NCBI RefSeq assembly: GCF_000447755.1
Contig: NZ_AUNE01000002.1
Location: 32,900 to 96,899 of the forward strand
Direction of reading: 5' to 3'
DNA: 64,000 bases
From: Bacteriovorax sp. BSW11_IV
GTDB lineage: Bacteria; Bdellovibrionota; Bacteriovoracia; Bacteriovoracales; Bacteriovoracaceae
Below, in pieces: positions 31,999 through 41,197 of this stretch (positions within the stretch are counted from its first letter, which is position 1; every line of letters starts with the position of its first letter). The position numbers were made by a program, and so were the translations under genes. The notes beneath the pieces were generated by a model. It made no database searches, was not told where the DNA came from, and saw only the letters and a program-made list of their open reading frames with translations.

Positions 31999-32703
31999 AT
32001 GATTAATATGGACGATAAAACAAAAGTATATGTATTTGCTAAAAAAGAAGTATTCACCATCTTTTTAATCATGGTTGTGGCCTCTTTTGCGTCGTTTTTA
32101 CTTGGTGTAAAAATTGGCGGAGAGTTTGCGATGAGAGACGCTGGAATTACAAGTAAGATGCAGCAGGCGATGAAGGAAAGGCCTGAGATGGATTTTAAAT
32201 CTACTGAAGAAGAAAGCGTTGAGAACATTGTTGAGACTCAAACAGAGAAGCCGAAGGATAAGAAATCCGATGATGCTTACAGAGATGAAATCCAAAAGAA
32301 AATTGAAGAAGAATTTAAGATGGAAAATGATAAATTCAATGAAAGTTCTTCGAAAAAAACGATGCCCGAAACAACAAGTGTAGCAGCGAGACCTCAAGAG
32401 GTTGTCGCTGCATCTGCTCCTTCAATGCCTGAAACTGAAAAAGTTAAAAAGAACGAGTGGACAGGAAAGCATACAATCCAATTGCGCGCTTACAAATCAA
32501 AAGACGATGCTGAGGAATTTGCAAAAACTGTAACTGTTCGTGGTTACGATCCAATTATTTACGAAACAGAAGTTGATAGTAAAGGGAAGTGGTTCCGCGT
32601 TAGTGTTGGTGTTTTTGACTCAGTGAGTGAAGCAAAGGATTTTGTTTTAAAAAACCAGTCTTTTTTCACAGGTTCTGACTACTTTTTTGCAAAGTTTGAA
32701 TAA
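31999..32703 (+). CDS. SPOR-domain membrane protein
   Basis: About 234 residues from ATG 31999; ATG 32008 is equally possible. One N-terminal transmembrane helix (FTIFLIMVVASFASFLLGV), a charged, Pro/Ser-rich linker with Lys/Glu-rich helices, and a C-terminal SPOR domain (about 160-234: HTIQLRAYKSKDDAEEFAKT, KWFRVSVGVFDSVSEAKDF). SPOR domains bind denuded glycan strands of septal peptidoglycan, and this anchor-linker-SPOR layout is that of FtsN/DedD/DamX. A division or cell-wall localised role is therefore likely. The gene is divergent from the Tad operon, with the intervening 190 bases holding both promoters. Confidence 0.8.
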   Translation: MINMDDKTKVYVFAKKEVFTIFLIMVVASFASFLLGVKIGGEFAMRDAGITSKMQQAMKERPEMDFKSTEEESVENIVETQTEKPKDKKSDDAYRDEIQKKIEEEFKMENDKFNESSSKKTMPETTSVAARPQEVVAASAPSMPETEKVKKNEWTGKHTIQLRAYKSKDDAEEFAKTVTVRGYDPIIYETEVDSKGKWFRVSVGVFDSVSEAKDFVLKNQSFFTGSDYFFAKFE

Positions 32704-32763
32704 TCCCTTCTTATCCCTTTGATCCTTGTATGCTATATTTAACCTTTGTACGAGGAGAAACCC

Positions 32764-33837
32764 ATGTCTTTAAAGGTATTTTGTCTAGTTATGGCCGGTG
32801 GAAGAGGAACTCGCTTTTGGCCAGAATCAACACAAAGCCGTCCCAAACAATTTTTAAATCTCACTGGAGATACACCACTTTTATCCCAAACGCTTGAGCG
32901 ATTTGATGATTTAGTGAATGTTGAAGATAGATTTATTGTTACAGTTAAAGAACAAGAAGAACTCGTGCGTGATTCTAGTCAGGATTTGATAGGTGATGGC
33001 AATATCATTTTTGAACCAGCTGGAAGAAATACGGCCCCTTGTATTTTACTATCACTTGCAAGACTTATTGCCGGTGGAGCTAAAGATAATGATTTGATGG
33101 TTGTTGTGCCATCGGATCACGTTATTTTAAATAAACGTGGTTTTCAATCGACGATTCGCAAATCAATCGAGATTGCTTCTGAAAGAAAAGAGATTGTTAC
33201 AATTGGAATTATTCCGCACTTTCCCCATACTGGATTTGGTTATATCGAAAGAGGCGAGGCCATTTCGAATGGATATCGCGTAAATCAGTTTAAAGAAAAG
33301 CCCGATTTTGAGACTGCTAAAAATTATCTTTCAAGTGGGAATTTTTATTGGAATGCTGGGATGTTTGTTGCTCCGATCAAAACTTTCAAAGATGAACTCT
33401 TTGCACATTCACCAGAGATTTCAAAATTCTTTGATCCTTTGTTAACGAATATCGATAACCCGGCCAAGTTGGCCGAAATATATTCTCAGATTCCTGAAGA
33501 CTCCATTGATTATGCAGTAATGGAAAAATCTAGTCATGTGAGTGTATGTCCTGCTGAATTTGATTGGAATGACCTTGGGTCATGGGATGCTCTTGAAGCT
33601 GTTATTCAAGAACAAGAAGAAAATACGATCGTTAAATCTAAAGGACACTACTTTGAAAATGCTAAAGGTAATATCATCTTTGCTCCAGATAAGTTCGTTT
33701 CGCTAATTAATGTTGATGATCTTATTGTTGTCTCAAATGAAAAGTCTGTGGTTGTTCTTCCTAAGAAAGACTCTCAACGAGTGAAAAATATCGTGGAATA
33801 TTTGAAAAAATCTGATTTAGGTAAGGATCTTCTTTAG
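32764..33837 (+). CDS. manC: mannose-1-phosphate guanylyltransferase
   Basis: 357 residues from ATG 32764 (GAGGAG eight bases upstream). The nucleotidyltransferase signature VMAGGRGTRFWPESTQSRPK is followed by FEPAGRNTAPCILLSLARL, VVVPSDHVI and FVEKP-like FKEKPDFETA, then FYWNAGMFV, all diagnostic of GDP-mannose pyrophosphorylases. It makes GDP-mannose for polysaccharide or glycolipid synthesis. It is the single-domain type: the C-terminal cupin phosphomannose-isomerase domain of bifunctional ManC/AlgA enzymes is missing. A hairpin follows the stop. Confidence 0.9.
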   Translation: MSLKVFCLVMAGGRGTRFWPESTQSRPKQFLNLTGDTPLLSQTLERFDDLVNVEDRFIVTVKEQEELVRDSSQDLIGDGNIIFEPAGRNTAPCILLSLARLIAGGAKDNDLMVVVPSDHVILNKRGFQSTIRKSIEIASERKEIVTIGIIPHFPHTGFGYIERGEAISNGYRVNQFKEKPDFETAKNYLSSGNFYWNAGMFVAPIKTFKDELFAHSPEISKFFDPLLTNIDNPAKLAEIYSQIPEDSIDYAVMEKSSHVSVCPAEFDWNDLGSWDALEAVIQEQEENTIVKSKGHYFENAKGNIIFAPDKFVSLINVDDLIVVSNEKSVVVLPKKDSQRVKNIVEYLKKSDLGKDLL

Positions 33838-33872
33838 TAATTTCAGTACATTATCTGTGTTTAAGATTTAGT

Positions 33873-33902
33873 CATAGGGCCGTATTTCCTACAGGCCCTG
33901 TG
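33873..33902 (+). terminator. hairpin after manC, terminator-like
   Basis: CATAGGGCC, 12-base loop, GGCCCTGTG: nine base pairs in RNA (one U-G). No T tract follows, so it is either a factor-dependent end or an mRNA-stabilising hairpin. Confidence 0.35.
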
Positions 33903-33965
33903 TAATCCTAGTGCTTTATCAGCGATAATCACCAACATTATATTGAAATAAACATGAGAGTTTCT

Positions 33966-34889
33966 ATGAAAAAGACACTGATATTTTTGATGTCAATCAC
34001 AGCTTTTAGTAACACATTTGCGAACTCATTTTGGGGTCGCTCATCGATACCACTAAATCCAAGAATTACATATCAACAAGGTCTGGATATGGCCGAGTTT
34101 CAGGAGAACTTTTCTCAAACAACTTCAGAGTTGAGAAATGCCTATGTTCGTGAGGCCATTAGTCTAATGGAAGCAGGGGCACTTGGTATGGAAGCGATGG
34201 AAATGGTGCTGAAATTTGATGATCGCGTTTACGATCGTAGACAGGTCGCTAAGAAAGGCATGGGTGAAACCATTGCAAATTATGTTAGAAATGGAATTGA
34301 ACTTTTGAATGAGGCCTACGAAAACGAAGGTGGCACAAGAAAGCTTGATTGGTCTTCTTATGAGTCTAAATTTGATATGCATGTTCTTTGGGGTGTTCGT
34401 CCAGGAGCAGGTGTATATGCCGTTTTACGCGTTATTAATAAAGAGACAGGAATTTCTCGCAGCTATGCCGCCAGAGGTTCAGCGCTTCAGATGAATGTTG
34501 TGGGATATGCTCTTGCTTCTCAATTATTTAATTCAGTTCACAGAACAACTTTTCCACTAAAGGCCACATTAGGGCGTGAAACTGTAACGATAAGTGGTAT
34601 TCGTACATTTCAAACAGCAGGTAATGTTCAATATAGAACAATGCTTAAACAAGTTTCAAAATACTGTGAAGCAAAAGGTGAGAGGCTGCCCTCTACTTCT
34701 GAATTAACATCATTGTTTGCTCGAGGTTTATATCACGGTGGACTAAGCATGGGCCTTAAAACTGAATGGGCCGCAAAGAATTATGGATATGAATACAATG
34801 TTGTTAGTTCCCAATGGCCAAGTGGATTATCTATGGCCCTTGAGAACTATCCTTATAGCAGAACGCTGACATATATCTGTGTTAAATAG
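33966..34889 (+). CDS. exported protein of unknown function
   Basis: 307 residues from ATG 33966 (GAGAG seven bases upstream; ATG 33954 is possible). Signal peptide MKKTLIFLMSITAFSNTFA, then a mature protein that is helical in the first half and contains DMHVLWGVRPGAGVYAVLRV and NVVGYALASQLFNSVH. Two Cys near the C-terminus (CEAKGERLPS and YICVK) could pair. The C-terminal part (YCEAKGERLPSTSELTSL, then ALENYPYSRTLTYICVK) has the look of a formylglycine-enzyme/DUF1566-type lectin-like fold, but I cannot confirm it. Monocistronic between manC and convergent purB, overlapping the latter by 8 bases. Confidence 0.65.
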   Translation: MKKTLIFLMSITAFSNTFANSFWGRSSIPLNPRITYQQGLDMAEFQENFSQTTSELRNAYVREAISLMEAGALGMEAMEMVLKFDDRVYDRRQVAKKGMGETIANYVRNGIELLNEAYENEGGTRKLDWSSYESKFDMHVLWGVRPGAGVYAVLRVINKETGISRSYAARGSALQMNVVGYALASQLFNSVHRTTFPLKATLGRETVTISGIRTFQTAGNVQYRTMLKQVSKYCEAKGERLPSTSELTSLFARGLYHGGLSMGLKTEWAAKNYGYEYNVVSSQWPSGLSMALENYPYSRTLTYICVK

Positions 34890-36180
34890 TCCCAAGACAT
34901 CTCTTGTAGACGTCATCTATATTAGCTAGATATATATTTTTAATTTCAGATTGGGTCGGTACATTTAATTTAAATTGCTGACCCTTTTTTTTGACTTCTT
35001 TTTCAATAATTCCATGAAAGCTCTTTGCATCTTTAGCACTAAAGCTTGCTTCCTGAACAATTGGGTAAATCTCTTCTCTCGTTAGATCACATTGATCGAT
35101 AAGTTTGTGGAGATAATAACTTGATAGGTAAGTGAAGTTATCATGAATTCTTTTTTCGATATTATCTTCAAGCACCACAAGATCGTTTATTGTTGAACTT
35201 AGGCGATCAACTCCGTAAACAAGTAGGCCAAATGCATCTGGTAACATCATGCGCTCGGCAGATGAATGGGAGATGTCTCTTTCATGCCAAAGAAGAGTGT
35301 TTTCAAGGGCCACATGAATGTGAGAGCGAAGCATTCTTGCTATCCCTGTTAGATTCTCTGCACTGATGGGATTTTTCTTATGAGGCATTGTTGAAGAGCC
35401 TTTTTGTCCCTTTGCAAAACCCTCTGCCGCTTCAGCAACATCTGAGCGAGAAAGGTGGCGGATTTCGATTGAAACCCTTTCAAGTGCCGCACCCATGAGA
35501 GAAGTAATGGAAATTAACTTTGCGATACGATCTCTTGGAATAACTTGCGTTGAGAGCTCTTCAACGTTTAGGTGCAGTTTCATGGCCGCAAGTTTTTCTA
35601 CTTTTGGCGTAAGAATAGTATAGTTTCCTACTGCTCCTGAAAATTGGGCAGTAAGTTCTGTTTCTGAAAAGATTTTTAAGTCTTCGTATCTGCGTTTCCA
35701 TTCAGTATAAAAAGAAAGAAGTTTTGCACCAAAACTCATCGGCTCTGCATACATACCATGACTTCTTCCAATGCAAAGAGTGTTCTTATGCTCTAGGGCG
35801 CGCGTTTTAAGGGCCACAAGCAAGCTCTCCAAAGAAGTAAGGGCAATATTGAGGGAGTCCCTGATTTGAAGAGAGAGGGCCGTATCAATAATATCTGAAG
35901 AGGTTACACCGTAGTGAAAGTATTTTGAGAACTTTTCATCAACTTGTTCGGTGATAGAACTACAAAAAGCGATGACATCATGTCTTGTTACTTTTTCAAT
36001 TTCATGAATTCTGTCGATATTGATTTTTGCTTTTGAAAACTTTTTAGCTACACCTGAAGGGATCATTTGTTCTTCTTCAAGGGCCTCTAAAAGAGCGATC
36101 TCCGCTTTTAAGAAATAATGAAATTTTGCCTCTTCTGTCCAGAGCGAAGAGATCTCTTTTTTTTCATAACGAGGAATCAT
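34882..36180 (-). CDS. purB: adenylosuccinate lyase
   Basis: 432 residues. The fumarase/aspartase superfamily signature GSSTMPHKKNPISAENLTG is intact, with the HYGVTSSDIIDTA segment and GRSHGMYAEPMSFGAKLLS, which identify the PurB branch. The enzyme converts SAICAR to AICAR and adenylosuccinate to AMP in purine synthesis. Length is typical for the shorter bacterial type. It is convergent with the exported-protein gene (8-base overlap) and lies 9 bases after the beta-barrel-like gene on the same strand. Confidence 0.92.
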   Translation of the reverse strand: MIPRYEKKEISSLWTEEAKFHYFLKAEIALLEALEEEQMIPSGVAKKFSKAKINIDRIHEIEKVTRHDVIAFCSSITEQVDEKFSKYFHYGVTSSDIIDTALSLQIRDSLNIALTSLESLLVALKTRALEHKNTLCIGRSHGMYAEPMSFGAKLLSFYTEWKRRYEDLKIFSETELTAQFSGAVGNYTILTPKVEKLAAMKLHLNVEELSTQVIPRDRIAKLISITSLMGAALERVSIEIRHLSRSDVAEAAEGFAKGQKGSSTMPHKKNPISAENLTGIARMLRSHIHVALENTLLWHERDISHSSAERMMLPDAFGLLVYGVDRLSSTINDLVVLEDNIEKRIHDNFTYLSSYYLHKLIDQCDLTREEIYPIVQEASFSAKDAKSFHGIIEKEVKKKGQQFKLNVPTQSEIKNIYLANIDDVYKRCLGTI

Positions 36181-36189
36181 AATTAACCT

Positions 36190-36873
36190 TTAAAAATAGT
36201 AAGAAAACTCAAGTCCAGTTGATATCCAGGATGTCACAAGAGTTGTTTTAACACTTGTGTTACTCTCATTCGCTGAGCGTGAGAGTACACCTAAGTGGTA
36301 ATCTGCTTTAATTCCTGCTTGAGTCGAAGGTCCAAATCTTTTGAAAATTCCATAGCTGGCCCTAAGACCAGGGCCAGAGAAACTTTCTTCTTCAATCGTT
36401 GTGCTCATATAAGTGATATGACTTGAAATAATATCAAAATAGTCTTTTGATTGAATAAAATCTTGAATAAGCGTTGATCTCAATTTTAAACCGACACCGA
36501 TTTCAGTAATTGAATAAGTCGTATTTTCAAAATCAATATTGAGGTCTTTTAAACTTGAAGAATTGATGTTGGCAACTTCATTAATTTTCGTCGTTGTTTG
36601 GGCCACAAGAAAATCGAGGAAGTAGCGGCCCCATTTTGTTGCTAAAGAGGCCTCAAATCCTGAAAGCTCCATAGCATTCATAAGGTCGCCATTAATAAAG
36701 TATTGGCCAGATAAAATCCAATTGTCTTCTTTCGTTGAGTGAGAGTAAGACAATCCCGTTTGCTCATCAATTCGATTTGTAACAAAGTCGTCTTCTATAG
36801 CATCTGCGGCATTGGCCTTAGATAAAGAAAAAGTAATAATCAATAGGGCCATTAGTACAATAATATTTTTCAT
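36190..36873 (-). CDS. exported outer-membrane-barrel-like protein, unknown
   Basis: 227 residues with a signal peptide (MKNIIVLMALLIITFSLSKANA). The mature protein shows alternating beta strands (NWILSGQYFINGDL, GRYFLDFLVAQTTTK, YSITEIGVGLKLRS) and ends SWISTGLEFSYYF, with a C-terminal aromatic residue as expected for an outer-membrane barrel recognised by BamA. No family identified. Located two bases after the TolC-like gene and probably co-transcribed with it and purB. Confidence 0.6.
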   Translation of the reverse strand: MKNIIVLMALLIITFSLSKANAADAIEDDFVTNRIDEQTGLSYSHSTKEDNWILSGQYFINGDLMNAMELSGFEASLATKWGRYFLDFLVAQTTTKINEVANINSSSLKDLNIDFENTTYSITEIGVGLKLRSTLIQDFIQSKDYFDIISSHITYMSTTIEEESFSGPGLRASYGIFKRFGPSTQAGIKADYHLGVLSRSANESNTSVKTTLVTSWISTGLEFSYYF

Positions 36874-36875
36874 AA

Positions 36876-38336
36876 TTACCTCTTTACCTTAGTGGCAAGA
36901 CGCTCAAAGTTTTGTCCAGGAAAGTCTTCAACACCAATAGTTGATGCCAGTTTGATCTTCTCTCTCGTGTGATTAAAACGGGCCTCTTCTAAACGAGTTC
37001 TAGCATCAATCAATCCCATTAAAGAGAGGTGATAGTCATTATAAGAAACTCTTTTATTGAGATAATTTTCAAGAGCGGAATCAAAGCTCTTTTGTAGTGT
37101 CGGCAAATTGGCCTCAAGAATTGTAATGACGTTCTGGTATTTTTGAATTGCCTTGTAATGGTTTCTGATATCACCATTTGCATTTCTAATGGCCGCTTCT
37201 TTTTGTTTGAATGCAAGGGCCTTTGTCGCCGCTGAGATCTCTCTTCTTCTCGAATTTAAGATACCATCGCGACCAGTTAGGGCCCATGTCGCATTGATGG
37301 CCGCTACAACTTCTACGTTATTATTGTTTGAACCTGTTCTATAACGAGTTGAGTTTTCATCATCGCCATAAGTGTAATTATAAGCACCAAGTTTGATTGA
37401 AACTTTTGGAAGTGGAAGGTCCTGTCTTCTTGTAATTTCTTCATCTCTTTTCGCAAGATCAATGGCAAGATCAAAGTCTCTTACTAGGGGATTATTTTTT
37501 TCGCTCAACTGAATTGATTCATTGAACGATAGACGAAGCTTTTCATAATTAAGTTCATCTTCTGGAACATATCTTGTTCCTACTTTGTCTCCGATAAGTG
37601 TTGCGAGATTTTCATCTGAAATAAGAACATCATTTTTTGCATTATGATAGGCCTCTTGTGCGAGTAGATATTCCGAACGTGCTTGATAAAATTCTTGTGC
37701 AGTAATTTTTTTAACGGATGCTTTTTCTTTATTTAGACGGTAGATGAAAGAAGCGTGTCTCAGTTGATCTCTTGCAATTTCTTCAACTTTTTTAGTTTTT
37801 AAAAGATCGAAGTAGGCGATGATGACGTTGTGTTTGAGATTTCTTTTTTGTTCTTTAAACTGTTCTTTTGTGCGCTCGTAAGTTTGTTTATCATTTAGAT
37901 ATTGCAGATAATCTTTACCCCAATTGAAGAGAGTATAGTCATCGAAGCCGAGGCGGATATAACCGCTGGCCTCTTTAGATGTTGCGCCACTATTTTGATT
38001 ACCAGATTTAACTGTGGCAATTCTTTGTTCTTCACTTACAAAACTAATGGCCAGTTTTGGCACCCAAAACTCTGTCTTAGTATCTTCAAAATTAAGATCT
38101 AAGAGGTAGTCATTTTGCACGCGGGCCTTTTCATTAAAGTTGGCACGTAAGGCCTGTTCAATGGCCCCTTGTAAACTTAAATTGCGAAAGAACTCTTTGA
38201 GATTGTCTTCGTTTTTATTTTGGAAATACATCTCTTCTGAAGAAAGCTCATCGCTCGCATTTTGGGCCTGTAGTTGACTAGGATAGACAAGCAAGATGCT
38301 CGCACCCATAAGAATTGGAATGAATTTTTTTTGCAT
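36876..38336 (-). CDS. TolC-like outer-membrane efflux protein
   Basis: 486 residues from ATG 38336 (MQKKFIPILMGASILLVYPS then QLQAQ as signal peptide). The protein is dominated by long amphipathic helices in two similar halves: LQGAIEQALRANFNEKARVQ, KRNLKHNVIIAYFDLLKTKK, and IRNANGDIRNHYKAIQKYQN. NNPLVRDFDLAIDLAK is the OEP repeat start. This is the TolC fold, a trimeric outer-membrane exit duct for type I secretion or RND efflux. No inner-membrane partner is adjacent; the neighbour downstream is a small barrel-like protein. Confidence 0.8.
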   Translation of the reverse strand: MQKKFIPILMGASILLVYPSQLQAQNASDELSSEEMYFQNKNEDNLKEFFRNLSLQGAIEQALRANFNEKARVQNDYLLDLNFEDTKTEFWVPKLAISFVSEEQRIATVKSGNQNSGATSKEASGYIRLGFDDYTLFNWGKDYLQYLNDKQTYERTKEQFKEQKRNLKHNVIIAYFDLLKTKKVEEIARDQLRHASFIYRLNKEKASVKKITAQEFYQARSEYLLAQEAYHNAKNDVLISDENLATLIGDKVGTRYVPEDELNYEKLRLSFNESIQLSEKNNPLVRDFDLAIDLAKRDEEITRRQDLPLPKVSIKLGAYNYTYGDDENSTRYRTGSNNNNVEVVAAINATWALTGRDGILNSRRREISAATKALAFKQKEAAIRNANGDIRNHYKAIQKYQNVITILEANLPTLQKSFDSALENYLNKRVSYNDYHLSLMGLIDARTRLEEARFNHTREKIKLASTIGVEDFPGQNFERLATKVKR

Positions 38337-38405
38337 AGTGTGTGTTGTGTGTCTCAATAATTAATTATTAAGAAAATGATAAGAATTGACCCTGTGTTTG
38401 TAAAG

Positions 38406-38750
38406 TTAAAGGTAGATTCCCGGGCATCCTTGGCGCACAATGTCTTCTTCTAGGCGGTTTATTTTTAGATTTGTTAATTCTAACTCATGGCGTAGGTGAG
38501 ACTCATTACTTTTTAGTTTACGTTTAATGCTTTTCTTTTGGGCAGGGGTAAACTCTTGAAGCTTAACATTTCTGGCCAAAAGGGCCTGTAAATTTTGTTT
38601 ATGGTCTATTTTTTGAACTCTTTTCTCGGTTAAAGACGTGCAACGGCGCGTAATACTGGGGTCAGTAATAACCGATCTCTTATAATCTCCTGCAAAGGCG
38701 ACTATAATGGAACTCATAAATAGTATGGAAAACAAATAGCTTTTCTTCAT
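38406..38750 (-). CDS. small exported protein, unknown
   Basis: 114 residues from ATG 38750 (ATG 38768 also possible). Signal peptide MKKSYLFSILFMSSIIVAFA. The mature part is very basic and helical, with two Cys (about 32 and near the end), and a coiled-coil-like C-terminus (RHELELTNLKINRLEEDIVR). Not recognised. It is divergent from kdsB and separate from the TolC-like gene. Confidence 0.6.
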   Translation of the reverse strand: MKKSYLFSILFMSSIIVAFAGDYKRSVITDPSITRRCTSLTEKRVQKIDHKQNLQALLARNVKLQEFTPAQKKSIKRKLKSNESHLRHELELTNLKINRLEEDIVRQGCPGIYL

Positions 38751-38826
38751 TAAAAATAATTTTAACATGACTTTTCTTAAAAGGGTGATTCTGATAAATT
38801 ATGCCCTTTAAGGATTGGAGTTTATT

Positions 38827-39588
38827 GTGAAAAAATACAGAGTCCTTACTCTTATTCCTGCCCGCTATGCCTCATCAAGGTTTCCTGGAAAACCCTTGGC
38901 CTTAATCTCTAAAAAATCAATGATCCAACGTGTATATGAAAACTGCGCCAGTGCAGTTTCTGATGACATTGAATTTATAAGTGCCGTAGTCACAGATGAT
39001 GATCGCATCGAAGAGCATGTGAATTCGTTTGGTGGAAGAGTGCTAAGAGTAGACGATGATGTTCAAAGTGGTTCTGAACGAATAAGCCTTGCTTATGAAA
39101 GATATTTTGAAAATGAGAAAGTTGATCTCGTTGTGAATGTACAAGGTGATGAACCACTTCTAAAAAGTGATCTGCTTGAAAATATCGCTCACTTCCATCT
39201 TGAACAAGACTACGATATCGCCACTGTAGTTAAGAGAGTGAAAGGTCTTGATGGGGATTTTTTAGATCCAAATAAAGTTAAGGCCGTTTTTTCTCCAGAG
39301 ATAGGCAAATGTCATTACTTCTCTCGCGCAAGTATTCCGTTTGATCGCGATAAGAATAATGCTGATACTCATTGGTTTTTACACGTAGGTGTTTATAGCT
39401 ACCGACCACAGAAATTAAAAGAATTTTGTCAGGCCGGCGTTTCTCGATTGGAAAATCTCGAAAAACTAGAACAACTACGCGCTCTAGAGCTTGGAATGAG
39501 TATTGGGGCCATTGAAACAAATGCAATGTTACTTGGTGTGGATACACCTGAAGATATAAAAAGACTGGAAGGAGTTTTAGGTGAGTAG
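38827..39588 (+). CDS. kdsB: CMP-KDO synthetase (3-deoxy-manno-octulosonate cytidylyltransferase)
   Basis: 253 residues from GTG 38827, chosen because GGAG lies six bases upstream and the protein then starts directly at KKYRVLTLIPARYASSRFPG, the family's first strand and nucleotide loop. NVQGDEPLL and YFSRASIPF..RD complete the KdsB signature. It activates KDO with CTP for lipid A-core synthesis. First gene of kdsB-pyrG-kdsA-kdsC: its stop overlaps the pyrG start by eight bases, which links KDO activation to CTP supply. Confidence 0.92.
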   Translation: MKKYRVLTLIPARYASSRFPGKPLALISKKSMIQRVYENCASAVSDDIEFISAVVTDDDRIEEHVNSFGGRVLRVDDDVQSGSERISLAYERYFENEKVDLVVNVQGDEPLLKSDLLENIAHFHLEQDYDIATVVKRVKGLDGDFLDPNKVKAVFSPEIGKCHYFSRASIPFDRDKNNADTHWFLHVGVYSYRPQKLKEFCQAGVSRLENLEKLEQLRALELGMSIGAIETNAMLLGVDTPEDIKRLEGVLGE

Positions 39589-41197
39589 TAAGAAAACAAA
39601 TAAGAAGTACATTTTTATTACTGGAGGGGTTTCATCTTCTCTCGGTAAAGGACTTGCTGCTGCCAGTATTGCGGCCCTCTTAGAAAGAAGAGGGATTAAG
39701 ATTAATATGCTTAAAATGGACCCGTACATTAACGTTGATCCAGGGACAATGAGCCCGACTCAACACGGTGAAGTTTTCGTAACTGACGATGGGGCCGAAA
39801 CAGATCTAGATCTTGGTCACTATGAGCGTTTTACTTCATTGACTCTTTCAAAGAAAAGTAACTTCACAACGGGTCAAGTTTACCTGCAAGTTATTGAGAA
39901 TGAGAGACATGGAAAGTATCTTGGAAAGACTGTTCAAGTTGTTCCACATATCACTGATGAAATTAAAAGAAGAATCCACGTTGCCAGTGAAAATGCTGAT
40001 CTTTTAATTGGAGAAATTGGTGGAACTGTTGGAGATATTGAGTCACTTCCATTTGTTGAATCAATAAGACAATTTGCTCACGATGTTGGGCATGAAAACG
40101 TATTGTTTGTTCACCTTGTATTGATTCCTTACCTCGAGGCCGCTGGAGAGTTAAAGTCTAAACCAGCACAACACTCAGTTAAAGAGCTTCGCTCTCAAGG
40201 GTTATTTCCAAACATCATTATCTGTAGAAGTGATAGAGATGTAGATCAGTCTATTCTTGATAAAATTTCACTTTTTTGTAACGTACCTAAAGATAATGTT
40301 TTCCAATCTGTGGACCTTGATTCAATTTATAAAGTCCCTCTTAATTTTTACAAGCAAGGCCTTGATCAAAGAGTTGCAGAGTTACTTGGAATTTGGGCCG
40401 CAACACCAAACATTAAAGATCTTGAAAAAGTTGTCTACAACTTTGAAAATCCCCTTCGTGAAGTGAAGATTGGAATTGTTGGTAAGTACACTGAGTTAGT
40501 GGAGTCATATAAATCTTTAGATGAAGCTCTTAAGCACGGTGCCATTTCAAATCAATTGAAGTTAGTGCCTATTTATATTGATGCAGAAGACTTAGAAGAT
40601 GAATCAAAAGTCACAAATATTCTTTCTGGTGTTCAAGGAATTCTTGTTCCTGGTGGTTTTGGTAGCCGTGGGACAGAAGGAAAGATCAGAGCGATTCGCT
40701 ATGCCCGTGAAAATAAAATGCCATTTTTTGGAATTTGTTTAGGAATGCAGCTTGCGATGATTGAATTCACACGCAATGTCGTGGGCCTTGAGCGTGCGAC
40801 GAGTGAAGAATTTGAATCAGGAGGGGATCCTGTTATACACTATATGGAAGGACAGTCGAAAGAGGGGGCCAAAGGTGGCTCAATGAGACTTGGGGCCTAT
40901 GAGTGTAATCTTGATAAGGGAACACTTGCTCACTCAATTTATGGTGAAGATCTTATTTCTGAGCGTCACCGTCATAGACTTGAAGTGAACAATTTTTACA
41001 TTGATAAAGTTGTGGATAAGGGAATGACTATTTCTGGTATGAATAAAGAACTTGGTCTTGTTGAAGTTATCGAGATTAAAGACCATCCATTTTTTATTGC
41101 TTGTCAGTACCATCCTGAGTTTAAGTCTCGTCCTTATTCTCCACACCCACTATTTAAAACATTCGTAGAAAAGGCGGATTTGTATGGCAAAAAATAA
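39581..41197 (+). CDS. pyrG: CTP synthase
   Basis: 538 residues, GTG start overlapping kdsB. Synthetase domain: FITGGVSSSLGKGLAAASIA (P-loop), KMDPYINVDPGTM, GEVFVTDDGAETDLDLGHYE. Glutaminase domain (from about 295): ILVPGGFGSRGTEGKI, FGICLGMQLA with the catalytic Cys, and CQYHPEFKSRP with His-Glu. It makes CTP from UTP and glutamine. Placement inside the KDO operon is common in proteobacteria because KdsB consumes CTP. The 3' end overlaps the kdsA start by 14 bases. Confidence 0.95.
   Translation: MSSKKTNKKYIFITGGVSSSLGKGLAAASIAALLERRGIKINMLKMDPYINVDPGTMSPTQHGEVFVTDDGAETDLDLGHYERFTSLTLSKKSNFTTGQVYLQVIENERHGKYLGKTVQVVPHITDEIKRRIHVASENADLLIGEIGGTVGDIESLPFVESIRQFAHDVGHENVLFVHLVLIPYLEAAGELKSKPAQHSVKELRSQGLFPNIIICRSDRDVDQSILDKISLFCNVPKDNVFQSVDLDSIYKVPLNFYKQGLDQRVAELLGIWAATPNIKDLEKVVYNFENPLREVKIGIVGKYTELVESYKSLDEALKHGAISNQLKLVPIYIDAEDLEDESKVTNILSGVQGILVPGGFGSRGTEGKIRAIRYARENKMPFFGICLGMQLAMIEFTRNVVGLERATSEEFESGGDPVIHYMEGQSKEGAKGGSMRLGAYECNLDKGTLAHSIYGEDLISERHRHRLEVNNFYIDKVVDKGMTISGMNKELGLVEVIEIKDHPFFIACQYHPEFKSRPYSPHPLFKTFVEKADLYGKK

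Noticed and set aside
33921..33940. AGCGATAA upstream of the exported-protein gene at 33966 as another sigma-28-like -10
   Set aside because: Only a partial match, with no TAAA at the spacing seen at the fibre genes.
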